From positions 49,716,951 through 49,780,950 of the forward strand of contig OY998178.1 of NCBI GenBank assembly GCA_963921935.1: a stretch of 64,000 nucleotides of DNA. The letters are read 5' to 3'. Shown here piece by piece: positions 54,223-64,000 of this stretch (positions are counted from its first letter, which is position 1; each line of letters begins with the position of its first letter). The stretch comes from Galeruca laticollis (Eukaryota; Arthropoda; Insecta; Coleoptera; Chrysomelidae). The notes under the pieces were generated by a model. That model was not told the DNA's origin and did no database searches. It saw nothing but the letters and a program-made list of their open reading frames with translations. The position numbers were made by a program, and so were the translations under genes.

Positions 54223-54631
54223 GTGAAATTTTATTAATAATCTATATTTTTTTTAAATACAATGTTGTTCAGTTATAAATTCTATTTTACTTTAGACCCA
54301 CCCATTTATACGTACGCCCCTTAATTTATAAAAAAGCTAAAATTTTATCGAGCGAAAAGGGCGTATAAACAAAAACATACTATTATTACTTCATTAATTG
54401 GATAACTTTTAAACTTATCAAAATGAATTTAAAAGTAATAATAAATTTACAACAAATAACCCTGTACAATATTTTTTAGATTTGTGAAACATTTTTTTCC
54501 TCTCCTGAAAACTAAACTTTTTGTTGATGCGCCCTTCTAGCATGAGGCCCTCGATCTGGAAACCCCTGCAGACAACCCAGGAAATGTAGTTAGAAACCAA
54601 ATAGATCACATCCTACTGTTTATAAATGATA

Positions 54632-54795
54632 CTTACTGTTTCTAGTTAAATCCCCGATATATTGAAAATTTTTTAAAAATTCTAAGATAATTGACAATTG
54701 TTTCGATAATAAATATCATCGAAACAATTTATAAATTTTTTCAATATATTGTGGAATTAACTAGAAACAGTAAGTTCCATTTAAAACAGTAAAAT
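54632..54795. repeat. Hairpin derived from Penelope 3' termini
   Basis: Both ends read inward ACTTACTGTTTCTAGTTAA, and both arms contain the Penelope 3' motifs (TTTCGAT, ATATATTGAAAA). On the minus strand it retains CGAAACAATTGTCAATTA, the 3' half of the hammerhead-like fold, but lacks CTGACGA. It interrupts the RTE endonuclease sequence. Confidence 0.6.
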
Positions 54796-55925
54796 GAGAT
54801 TCTACGAAGTAAGGGTCGAGACAGTTAATTTAATTACATCCTCATTAACAATCGCTATAAGAACTCAGTCAAAGCTGCTAAAACCTACCCGGGTGCTGAC
54901 ATTAATTTCGACCACAATCCAGTTATAGGTAAACTCAGTATAAGGAGGAAAAGGATAACAAAACGTCTAAACAACTGTATAGATCCAAAACTCCTTAAGA
55001 ACTCTAAAATCCATGACACAGTTAAGAAATGAGAGATAGTGGTGCATCAGATGAAGTTAGTGTAGATGAAAAGTGGGAGCAAATACAAACAGAGCTAGAA
55101 ATAATAGCTGAAAAACATTTAAGAATCAAAAGGATTAAGAAAAAGCCCTAGATGACTTCGGAAATTCTAGATCTTATGGAAGAAATGAGAAAGAGCAAAG
55201 TCGACAAAGATGAGTACAGGACAGTAAATAGAGTAGTACATAGAAAAATTAAGGAAGCAAAAGCAGAATACCTAGCAGCTCAATGTGAAGAAATAGAAGT
55301 ACTAGAAAAGAAACTTGGCAGCTTTCATTTGCACAAAAAGATATAGGAAATGGCTGGATGTAACAGGTTCAAGGCAGCTAGTAATACTATCAAGGATACA
55401 AATGGGCGTATAATAACTGACGTGAGGGACAAACTTGAAAGGTGGAAAGCATACCTGTCGGAACTGTCCGATGATGAAAGACCTCCAAAACCGGTCTTAC
55501 AATCAAACAATGTGCACTTAAAAATATTAAGATCAAAAATAGTTTATGCCGATAAGGCTGCTTGTCCTAATCGGATACCCATAGAGCTTATCAAACTCTC
55601 TGACGATGATGTGGTTGATATTTTGCTTGACCTCTTTAACCGCATTTACGATAAGGGAGAAACTCCTAAACAGTGGCTGTCATCCACTTTTGTGCTCATA
55701 CCAAATAAACCGAATCCAAGAGAATTTTCAGATTACCGAACCATCGCACTTATTAGCCACACCTTGAAGTTGATCTTAAAGATCATTCACAAAAGAATTT
55801 ACAGAAGACTAGAGGAAGACATAAGCAACACACAATTTGGACTCCGCGAAGGACTTGGAACAAGAGAGGCGCTTTTTGGGATTAAGGTTCTTTTCCAGCG
55901 CTGTCTCGATATAAACCACAGTGTC

Positions 55926-57110
55926 ATTATGAAACAAGCAGAAAAACAAGAAAGAAACACACACTTGCTACATTGACTATAAGAAACCTTTTGACTCTAT
56001 ACCTCACTTCTTGCTGATAAAAATACTGGACATATATAAAATACATCCGATGATTAAATCGTTTCTTACGCACGTAATGACAACATGGAGAACAAGAATA
56101 CATTTGACAACGAAGGATGAAGCAATAATAACATAAAATATTGAAATCAATAGAGGTATCTTCCAAGGAGACTCGCTCAGCGCCCTATGGATCTGCATGT
56201 GCCTGAACCCCTTATCAAATGCATTAAATGACACAAATCATGGTTTCCAAATCAAAAAACAGTTAAACACACCATCAACCACCTACTGTACATGGATGGT
56301 ATCAAATTATATGCTCCATCTCAAACACAAATGAAAAACTTGCTCAAAGTTACAGAACATATCACAAACGACATAAAAATGGAATTCGGAATCAACAAAC
56401 GCAAAATACTACACATAGAAAGAGGAAATGGAAGGAAAAGATAGAGACAGAAATACTGAACGATGAAGAACTAAGAAACATGCAACAAAATGAAACATAC
56501 GAATACTTAGGATTCCAACAGAACACAAGGGTAAACCACACAGAAATAAAAGAACATATTGTACAAGAATACAAAAAACGACTAACAGTACTAATGAACA
56601 CTAAGTTGAATTCCAAAAACCTCTTCAAAGCAATAAACACATACGCAATTCCCCTCCTTACATATTCATTCGGGATTATCAAATGGACGAAAACCGACCT
56701 TGAAAACATCAACAGACTTACGAGAACAGAACAAACAAAACATAGAAACCACCACCCACACGCATGCAAAGAAAGAATAACAATAGGAAGAAAAGAGGGA
56801 GGAAGAGGAATGATGGATATTGTCACAGTACACACAAAACAGATACAAAACTTCAGAAATTTCTTCTATAGTAAACAGTCATTATTACATAGAGCAATTG
56901 TAAAAGTAGACAGAGAATACACACCTCTCAACCTCTCTCGCACGCAGCAAATATACAATACACCAACGCAACAGCAGAAGATAGAAGAATGGACACAGAA
57001 AAAATTACATGGTACACATACTTACCACATGAACAACGAATACATCAGTAAGACAGACTCGTACAAATGGCTCCAATAAGGTGAACTCTATCCTGAAACA
57101 GAAGGTTTCA
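55926..57110 (+). pseudogene. R4/Dong-like RT, central and C-terminal part (fused to RTE RT start)
   Basis: After the RTE-type block the same frame continues MKQAEKQERNTHLL, then (past a stop) KKPFDSIPH (motif A, catalytic Asp), INRGIFQGDSLSALWICM (motif B), motif C decayed near 56292, then the intact frame 56480-57079: TYEYLGFQQNTRVNHTEIKE, IPLLTYSFGIIKWTKTDLEN, GRKEGGRGMMDIVTVHTKQI. These are R4/Dong features, not RTE. The copy recurs at 58090-59274. Confidence 0.6.
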
Positions 57111-57735
57111 CATTATATGTTTTTGATAGTTTTTGGTGGTTATTACTTGGTCCTGTATGGCTAATATGAAGCCCTCTGTTTCCGGTTGAAGTTTTCCTTT
57201 TTGTAGCCATTTATAGGTGTCTTGTTTATTGATATGTTGGTTGTTCATAATGTATAAGTGTTTTCCTTGTAGCTTTTTCTGTGCCCATTGTTCTATTCTA
57301 TCTTGTTGTGTGGGTGTCTGTTTTTGCTGTGGCTCAGATTGTGAGAGATTTAGTGGTGTGAATCCTTTGTCTGCTTGTGTGACTGATCTGTGCAATGAGG
57401 TGGTTTTATTGTGAAAATATATTTTCAGAGTGTGTATTTGATTTGCGTGGAGCATGTGGATATCTATTAATCCTCTACCTTCTTCCTTCCTGGTTATTGT
57501 AAGTCTCTCTTTACATGAATTTGGGTGTAGTTTCCTATGTTTTGTCAATTCCAATCTCGTGAGTATATTTATGTTTTCCAGGTCGGTTGTCGACCACTTA
57601 ATTATTCCGAAGGAATATGTAAGTAATGGAATAGCGAACGTGTTAATAGCTTTGAAGAGGTGCTTCGCATTTTTTTTGGAGTTGAGGATTAGCGTTAGTC
57701 GCTTTTCATATTCTTTATTATTTTTTTTCTATTAT
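57108..57735 (-). pseudogene. R4/Dong-like RT C-terminal fragment, inverted
   Basis: The minus strand reads YEKRLTLILNSK, FAIPLLTYSFGIIKWSTTDL, then frame 57554-57108 (KHRKLHPNSCKERLTITRKE, GRGLIDIHMLHANQIHTLKI). It is a diverged relative of the plus-strand fragment it meets tail to tail at 57108. Its 5' side is cut by the 3' end of the minus-strand LINE. Repeated at 59272-59899. Confidence 0.65.
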
Positions 57736-57910
57736 AGAGCATCGACTGCTTTGGTCATTAGCTCTTCTAATTTGGAGGAGGGAAAACTCATGTTCACCCG
57801 ACCTATAATCGGGTAGTGTTGGACTCCTTTATGGCCTACCAACCAAAAACCTCCCCCAATATTTGAGGCTACACTTTTATATTCCCAGATACAAATTGTT
57901 CGCTTTTAGG

Positions 57911-60074
57911 CACTTATTAGCCACACCTTGAAGTTGATCTTAAAGATCATTCACAAAAGAATTTACAGAAGACTAGAGGAAGACATAAGCAACACACAAT
58001 TTGGACTCCGCGAAGGACTTGGAACAAGAGAGGCGCTTTTTGGGATTAAGGTTCTTTTCCAGCGCTGTCTCGATATAAACCACAGTGTCATTATGAAACA
58101 AGCAGAAAAACAAGAAAGAAACACACACTTGCTACATTGACTATAAGAAACCTTTTGACTCTATACCTCACTTCTTGCTGATAAAAATACTGGACATATA
58201 TAAAATACATCCGATGATTAAATCGTTTCTTACGCACGTAATGACAACATGGAGAACAAGAATGCATTTGACAACGAAGGATGAAGCAATAATAACATAA
58301 AATATTGAAATCAATAGAGGTATCTTCCAAGGAGACTCGCTCAGCGCCCTATGGATCTGCATGTGCCTGAACCCCTTATCAAATGCATTAAATGACACAA
58401 ATCATGGTTTCCAAATCAAAAAACAGTTAAACACACCATCAACCACCTACTGTACATGGATGGTATCAAATTATATGCTCCATCTCAAACACAAATGAAA
58501 AACTTGCTCAAAGTTACAGAACATATCACAAACGACATAAAAATGGAATTCGGAATCAACAAACGCAAAATACTACACATAGAAAGAGGAAATGGAAGGA
58601 AAAGATAGAGACAGAAATACTGAACGATGAAGAACTAAGAAACATGCAACAAAATGAAACATACGAATACTTAGGATTCCAACAGAACACAAGGGTAAAC
58701 CACACAGAAATAAAAGAACATATTGTACAAGAATACAAAAAACGACTAACAGTACTAATGAACACTAAGTTGAATTCCAAAAACCTCTTCAAAGCAATAA
58801 ACACATACGCAATTCCCCTCCTTACATATTCATTCGGGATTATCAAATGGACGAAAACCGACCTTGAAAACATCAACAGACTTACGAGAACAGAACAAAC
58901 AAAACATAGAAACCACCACCCACACGCATGCAAAGAAAGAATAACAATAGGAAGAAAAGAGGGAGGAAGAGGAATGATGGATATTGTCACAGTACACACA
59001 AAACAGATACAAAACTTCAGAAATTTCTTCTATAGTAAACAGTCATTATTACATAGAGCAATTGTAAAAGTAGACAGAGAATACACACCTCTCAACCTCT
59101 CTCGCACGCAGCAAATATACAATACACCAACGCAACAGCAGAAGATAGAAGAATGGACACAGAAAAAATTACATGGTACACATACTTACCACATGAACAA
59201 CGAATACATCAGTAAGACAGACTCGTACAAATGGCTCCAATAAGGTGAACTCTATCCTGAAACAGAAGGTTTCACATTATATGTTTTTGATAGTTTTTGG
59301 TGGTTATTACTTGGTCCTGTATGGCTAATATGAAGCCCTCTGTTTCCGGTTGAAGTTTTCCTTTTTGTAGCCATTTATAGGTGTCTTGTTTATTGATATG
59401 TTGGTTGTTCATAATGTATAAGTGTTTTCCTTGTAGCTTTTTCTGTGCCCATTGTTCTATTCTATCTTGTTGTGTGGGTGTCTGTTTTTGCTGTGGCTCA
59501 GATTGTGAGAGATTTAGTGGTGTGAATCCTTTGTCTGCTTGTGTGACTGATCTGTGCAATGAGGTGGTTTTATTGTGAAAATATATTTTCAGAGTGTGTA
59601 TTTGATTTGCGTGGAGCATGTGGATATCTATTAATCCTCTACCTTCTTCCTTCCTGGTTATTGTAAGTCTCTCTTTACATGAATTTGGGTGTAGTTTCCT
59701 ATGTTTTGTCAATTCCAATCTCGTGAGTATATTTATGTTTTCCAGGTCGGTTGTCGACCACTTAATTATTCCGAAGGAATATGTAAGTAATGGAATAGCG
59801 AACGTGTTAATAGCTTTGAAGAGGTGCTTCGCATTTTTTTTGGAGTTGAGGATTAGCGTTAGTCGCTTTTCATATTCTTTATTATTTTTTTTCTATTATA
59901 GAGCATCGACTGCTTTGGTCATTAGCTCTTCTAATTTGGAGGAGGGAAAACTCATGTTCACCCGACCTATAATCGGGTAGTGTTGGACTCCTTTATGGCC
60001 TACCAACCAAAAACCTCCCCCAATATTTGAGGCTACACTTTTATATTCCCAGATACAAATTGTTCGCTTTTAGG
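57911..60074. repeat. Tandem duplication, unit 2 (2,164 bp)
   Basis: Direct repeat of 55747-57910. It continues at 60075 into the rest of the minus-strand LINE, so unit 2's right edge is the native sequence and unit 1's right edge is the junction. All frames in unit 1 recur here shifted by 2,164. Confidence 0.95.
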
Positions 60075-60640
60075 AAATTTAGGAGCTTAATTTGCTGGTC
60101 TGTTGTTGATGTGCATGACTTAACATCTTTTGCAATCGCCATATCTAAACGGCTACGAGAAAGCAGTGGGCATTCAACTATTAGATGACTTACGGTGTTT
60201 TGTCTTCCGCATTTACAGACAGGTGGGTTTCTACCGAGAAGAAAGTGAGAGCTGGTCAGGTTAGTATGCCCAATTTTTATCCGGGTAATTATCACTTCAT
60301 CCCTACGTTTTTGAAGTTTGTATTCTGTTGGTTTGAGTTGTATGTTTGCTTGTATTTGTTTTAGGAAGTTATTATTAACAGTCCATTCTTCTTGCCACTT
60401 GTCCATAATTTTTTATTTTATGCTCTTTTTCTGTTCTTCTAGGCCTTCATCATTTTCCTCTGTGCTGATATTTAGAGAGGACAGTAAGAGTGATGTTGTT
60501 ATAAGAAGTGATAGACTGCTAATTCGTTGGGTATGGAAAGGTGTCGCTGGTGCAGATAGTATTTCATGAACTGAATTTGTAGGGTTGTTAAGAATTTTAC
60601 AGTAGTAATTTGACATTAAGTTTTACCTTCTGTACCAAAG
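60041..60640 (-). pseudogene. LINE ORF2 C-terminal end
   Basis: Frames 60616-60413 and 60406-60041. The last reads RRDEVIITRIKIGHTNLTSS, HFLLGRNPPVCKCGRQNTVS, then HLIVECPLL. 'RIGHT.LT...LL....P.C.CG...T..H...ECP' is the zinc-binding C-terminal end of I/Jockey-type ORF2. No RNase H domain is seen between RT and this end; the gap near 60410 is too short to hold one. Confidence 0.7.
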
Positions 60641-60661
60641 TGGTGTTACTCCTCCTTCACA

Positions 60662-62308
60662 TCATAATGAAAGGTAAAGGCTTGTTCTGTATGCACCTAG
60701 AGCTAATCTTAAGGCAGTACTTTGAATATGCTCCAGTACTTTCAAGTTAGATTCACTCGCCGAGCCGTAAATGATGGACCCGTAATCCATTTTTGATAAT
60801 ATGTACGTCTTGTAAAAATTTATCAGTACAGTTGTATCAGATCCCCAATTGATATTGACCAGGGTTTTTAAGATATTCAACCTTTTTTTACAGTTCACTG
60901 CAAGCTCTTTTATATGGTCTTGCCAAAGAAGTTTCTTGTCAAAAATGAGACCCAGGAATTTGGTAGATGTTTCAATCTGGACATTGTTTCCATACAAGTA
61001 CAGCATGGGTTCAAGATGACTTCTCTTTTGCTTGCAAAAGTGTATGCAATGTGTTTTAGCTACCGATATTTTAAAACCGTTGTTTTTCGAATACTCTACG
61101 ATGGCATCTATGCTATTCTGTAATGTGCTGACTATATCTTCCATAAGTGGCGAGGAGTAAAATATCGCCAGTTCATCCACATACAGACTTTTTTGTACTC
61201 TTTCGCTTACAACATTTGCCAAGCCGTTGACAGCTACCAAGAATAGAATTACACTCAAGTTTGCACCTTGAGGGATTCCATTTTCCATATAATGCCTTCG
61301 TGATGTTTCCATTTCAACTCTAACGCTAAACTTCCTTTCACTTGGGAAGCTTCGAACAAATTTCGGAAAGTTGCCACGAAATCCCCATGTATGTAATGTT
61401 TTCAAAATCCCGTATCTCCTTGTTCTATCATAGGCTTTTTCGATATCGAAGAATATTGCTACCGTATGTGATCTCTCAGAAAAACTTTTTTTTATGTAGT
61501 TCTCCATTAATACGAGTTGGTCGACAGTGGATCTCCCTTTACGGAAGCCCATTTGATAATTTGATAATAGTTCTTCTTTTTCCAGATATTGCAGTAGTCT
61601 TACGCAAACCATTTTTTCTAGTATATTACCTAGACAACATGTTAGTGAGATGGGTCGATAGCTAGATGGAATTTTTGCATCTTTTCCGGGTTTTGGGATT
61701 GGTATTATAATTGCATTCTCCCATTGTGTTGGGTAAGTACCGTTGATATAAATTTTGTTAAATAAATTTAATATATATATTCTTTTATTTTCAGGTAAGC
61801 GCCTAAGAAGTTCAAAAGGGATCTCATCACTACCTGGTGCTGAATTGTTGGTGGTTGATATTATTTCCTCAAGTTCCTCTAAGCTGAATGGTTTATTATA
61901 TGGTATGGTTTCTCGTGTTTCGAAGTTTATCGTTATGCTTTCCTGTATGGTTTTAAGTTGTACAAAATTTGGGTTATGATTATTGGTGGCACTCACTGTT
62001 GCAAATGATTTGGCAAGTTCTTCTGGTATATTATCTTCGCCCGTAATTCCTCTACCGTTTATAATTAATAAGGGTGAGGTCACTTTGAAGCTGTATCCCT
62101 TAATTTTTCTTATCTTTTCCCAAATTTCTTTTGTTAGGGTATTTAAGTCGATTGTACCGACATAATCATGCCACGATTCTCTTTTGCTTTTCACCAAAAG
62201 AAAACGGGCTTTGGCTCTGAGTCTTTTGAAGTTAATCATGTTATCGTTGCTTGACATTCTCTTAAATAAATTGAAGGCTCTTTTCTTACTTCTAATGGCC
62301 TCTTCCAA
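60662..62308 (-). pseudogene. LINE reverse transcriptase
   Basis: A 548-codon frame spans the RT: APGSDEIPFELLRRLPENKR, AIIIPIPKPGKDAKIPSSYR, PISLTCCLGNILEKMV, GFRKGRSTVDQLVLMENYIK, VAIFFDIEKAYDRTRRYGIL (motif A, catalytic Asp), ENGIPQGANLSVILFLVAVN (motif B), SLYVDELAIFY (motif C). In motif C the usual YxDD is YVDE, so the second catalytic Asp is Glu. A frameshift at about 62300 separates it from the endonuclease, and another follows at 60662. Confidence 0.85.
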
Positions 62309-63177
62309 TTCTGGGTTCCACCAAGGTACTCTTCTTTTTTTACCAAACCACTTGTTTTATGTATACTTAAATTAGCAGCATTTTGAATGGCATTGGTTAA
62401 TTCGTCTACTTGCTCCATGATTGATACTCCTGTTATGTTTTGCGAATATAAAGTATTTCCATAAAGTGTCCAGTCAGCGTTATCGAAAATATATGTTTGT
62501 CTACGCCTTTTGTTTATGCTTTTATCTGCTATTTCAATGGATAGAGGAATATGATCTGAATTCCATTCTTCATTGACGTACCAGTTGAATTTGTGTGCGA
62601 TTTGTGCTGACGCAATGGTTAGATCGATTGAAGTCATATTATTTGATCTTAGATTGAGATATGTTCCTTCTCCTGAATTCAAAATGATCAGGTCTCGTTT
62701 ATTTATTATATCCTCTAGGATTCTACCTCCTGGGCATGTTTTTGTCGAACCCCATAGTTCGTTATGTGAATTAAAATCACCCAACAGAAGGAATGGCTCC
62801 GGTAATTGTCTAATACAGTTTCGTAACTCTGCCGGTGTCCAGTTTACATCGGGAAGATACATATTACAAATGGTAATTTTGAAGGGAAAAAGTATGGATA
62901 TTGCGATAGCTTCAAGGTTTGTGTTCAAAGGAATGATATTGAATGGTATGTGTTCTTCAACAAACGTTATTACCCCGCCTCTAGCACGTCTATCATGTGT
63001 GACGTCTAATCTGGCAGATTCATAGCCTCTTAAATTAAAATGTTCTCCTTGTTTCAGATGTGATTCTTGTATGCAGATGAGAAGAGGTGTTTTACTGAGA
63101 ATCAAGCTCTTCAATTCAGGGTAGCGCGTTTTACACCCGTTGCAATTCCATTGTAGTATATTTTCATTTAGAGCCAT
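62236..63177 (-). pseudogene. LINE ORF2 N-terminus: APE-type endonuclease
   Basis: Starts MALNENILQWNCNGCKTRYP at 63177 and contains LLICIQESHLKQGE (QESH; Glu), GGVITFVEEHIPF, MYLPDVNWTPAELRNCIRQL, LLLGDFNSHNELWGS (GDFNSHN; Asp/Asn), SIDLTIAS and WNSDHIPLSIEI (SDH; His). All active-site positions are present. The frame drifts out near 62300, where the RT frame takes over. Confidence 0.85.
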
Positions 63178-63380
63178 GAGATATTAAGTTTGTGTTATGT
63201 GCTTTAAAAGGTGAAGAGCTGCGTGAATTTAAAATTGAGTATAAATAAAATTTATAAATGTATAAAATGTGTGAATAGATAAAAAGTAAAATAAATGGAG
63301 TATATAAATAAATAAAATTTATGACTAAAGAGAATGTATAAATAAATAAATAGCACAAGTCTAGAATAGACGAAATTATA
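63178..63380. other. Spacer between LINE ORF1 and ORF2
   Basis: AT-rich, with repeated TAAATAAA/TATAAA motifs. An ORF1-ORF2 gap of about 200 nt would need re-initiation or an internal start for ORF2. Confidence 0.5.
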
Positions 63381-64000
63381 TTACATGTTTGGATCCGAAG
63401 CCAAAGGCTCTTGGCCCGGAAGTTGTATTTCTATATCTGTACCAGTTTGAGGTTTTTTTGGCTTGCCTTCAGGCCAACCTTTGTTTTTCTTTTTATTTTG
63501 CTGAATATCAAAACCGTCTTCAGTGGTAATAGATTCAATATCGGAGGTCTCCGAAAGATGGCGTTTGGATCGCTGGGAATGGCTCTGGGATTCTGACTGA
63601 CTAGCATTATAGTTTTCAGATGCGAGAGATTGATATGGGTGTAAAGGTCTTTTCATTATTTTTGGTGTTATATCGAAATTGTCTTTGAGAGCATTCATAA
63701 AGGACGGAATTAAGTCATTAACCATGTCTTTTATAGAAGTATTCGCTACAGTAGAGGCTACCTGGCCATAAGAAGTATTTGGTCGAGGAACACTTAATTG
63801 TGTTCTTTTTCTTGCTTCAAAGTACGAAATATTTTCTTTAACTTTTATTTCCTGAATTGCCTTCTCCCGTTTAAAAACTGGGCAATCTTTAGAGGTTGAA
63901 ACGTGAGCTCCTTCACAATTAACACATGTTACAGGTGGTTCGCACGGGATTCCTGTATGTAGCGGTTTTCCACATATACACACCTGTTCTTTGTCGCAAG
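63381..64000 (-). CDS. LINE ORF1 (Gag-like), C-terminal part, continues beyond the window
   Basis: The open frame reaches the window end. It contains Cys/His clusters (CICGKPLHTGIPCEPPVTCV, NCEGAHVSTSKDCP, spacing CX2CX4HX5C for the last), the zinc knuckles of Jockey/I-type ORF1, then KREKAIQEIKVKENISYFEA, then a Ser/Gln-rich, basic tail. The ATG at 63983 is internal; the true start is outside. No lesion is visible. Confidence 0.75.
   Translation of the reverse strand, partial: CDKEQVCICGKPLHTGIPCEPPVTCVNCEGAHVSTSKDCPVFKREKAIQEIKVKENISYFEARKRTQLSVPRPNTSYGQVASTVANTSIKDMVNDLIPSFMNALKDNFDITPKIMKRPLHPYQSLASENYNASQSESQSHSQRSKRHLSETSDIESITTEDGFDIQQNKKKNKGWPEGKPKKPQTGTDIEIQLPGQEPLASDPNM

Larger units (their letters stand above)
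51482..54554 (+). mobile_element. DNA transposon with GGGCGTA subterminal repeats and a DDE-like transposase (family unassigned)
   Basis: Ends are ~33-bp inverted repeats: TCGAGGGCATCATGCTAGAA at 51482 and, inverted from 54554, TCGAGGGCCTCATGCTAGAA, both followed by GGGCGYATCAACA. Subterminal motifs of the form AAAAGGGCGTATRAAC occur at 51500, 51536 (inverted), 51666-51690 (a palindromic pair), 54308 (inverted), 54355 and 54525 (inverted). It interrupts the RTE endonuclease. The target duplication is unclear. Confidence 0.75.
50885..55925 (+). pseudogene. RTE-like LINE: endonuclease to N-terminal RT, interrupted
   Basis: 51000-51290 and continuation to 51481 encode an APE endonuclease (FYYSGISDPKHLYGVGVILN, IIQVYAPTADKEDNEVQEFY, VVMGDFNAKVGKDKVEAHTG; GDFNAKVG carries an active-site Asp/Asn). 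A transposon (51482-54554) interrupts; the endonuclease end resumes (GNVVRNQIDHILL, about 54590), then a hairpin insert (54632-54795), then KTYPGADINFDHNPVIGK (catalytic His in DHNPV) and RT N-terminus to SDYRTIALISHTLKLILKII and TQFGLREGLGTREALF (55850). Further stops occur between 55030 and 55350. 50885-51040 carries part of another LINE C-terminus. Confidence 0.7.
55747..57910. repeat. Tandem duplication, unit 1 (2,164 bp)
   Basis: The unit starts in the RTE-type RT (CACTTATTAGCCACACC) and ends in the LINE 3' coding end (TTCGCTTTTAGG). It is repeated immediately at 57911. The only difference I noticed is A56097 against G58261 (AGAATACATTT/AGAATGCATTT). Confidence 0.95.
59883..64000 (-). 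mobile_element. Jockey/I-like LINE, near full length, continues beyond the window
   Basis: Minus-strand order: ORF1 (63381 to beyond 64000), 5' part of ORF2 (63177-62236, endonuclease), RT (62308-60662), C-terminal zinc-binding region (60640-60041), 3' UTR, and a terminal A tract at about 59883-59891 followed directly by the inverted R4-like fragment it inserted into. Frameshifts at about 62300 and 60660 and a changed RT catalytic residue make this copy inactive. Confidence 0.8.

Noticed and set aside
56392..56835. Minus-strand hydrophobic, Cys-rich 147-codon frames (also at 58556-58999)
   Set aside because: They are antisense to the R4-like RT coding sequence; apparent membrane segments come from A-rich sense codons.

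Overview
The window is AT-rich eukaryotic DNA, most likely from an insect. The grounds are the mix of element families (Ty3/gypsy elements with tRNA-Ser-type or tRNA-Leu-like primer sites, copia, Penelope, RTE, R4/Dong-like and Jockey/I-like LINEs, piggyBac, Tc1/mariner, PIF/Harbinger), short GT-AG introns inside transposase genes, and a broken histone H2A copy. I find no intact host gene. Nearly all recognisable coding sequence is mobile-element sequence carrying stops, frameshifts or truncations.

Layout. 1-2490: start of an LTR retrotransposon on the minus strand (protease start, gag, primer site, LTR). 2498-2738: long hairpin. 3021-4690: dead LINE (minus). 5650-7170: decayed acidic coding-like sequence (minus). 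7712-15945: a complete but dead Ty3/gypsy element (minus; LTRs 8396-8874 and 14475-14949) lying between two oppositely oriented Penelope 3' fragments. 17032-18490: terminal-inverted-repeat element plus ~120-bp tandem repeats. 18558-18839: histone H2A pseudogene (minus). 20121-20500: LTR remnant. 21219-23345: TIR repeats and a Tc1/mariner-type transposase remnant. 24068-24850: ~174-bp satellite. 26340-27990: broken piggyBac. 28450-29160: another transposase remnant (minus). 29690-35340: dead R4/Dong-like LINE split by a piggyBac (32454-34744) with TTAA duplications. 39109-39780: 8-bp tandem repeat. 39804-41470: PIF/Harbinger derivative with a MADF gene and a nested hairpin MITE. 44285-49255: LINE 3' part split by a copia element (44438-48544). 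50885-55925: RTE-like LINE split by a 3.1-kb DNA transposon (51482-54554). 55747-60074: two virtually identical 2,164-bp tandem units. 59883-64000: Jockey/I-like LINE (minus), running off the window.

Most notable are: (1) the 8.4-15 kb Ty3/gypsy element, whose Pol continues in frame past integrase into a TARG1/OARD1-like macro domain and a CCCH zinc-finger-like motif, and whose Gag begins with a SAP-like motif and a long coiled coil; (2) hammerhead-ribozyme-like folds downstream of the endonuclease stop in both Penelope copies; (3) a DDE transposon with multiple GGGCGTA subterminal motifs; (4) an ORF in which an RTE-type reverse transcriptase start is joined to an R4/Dong-type end.

Family assignments come from reading motifs by eye. 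No database search was run.
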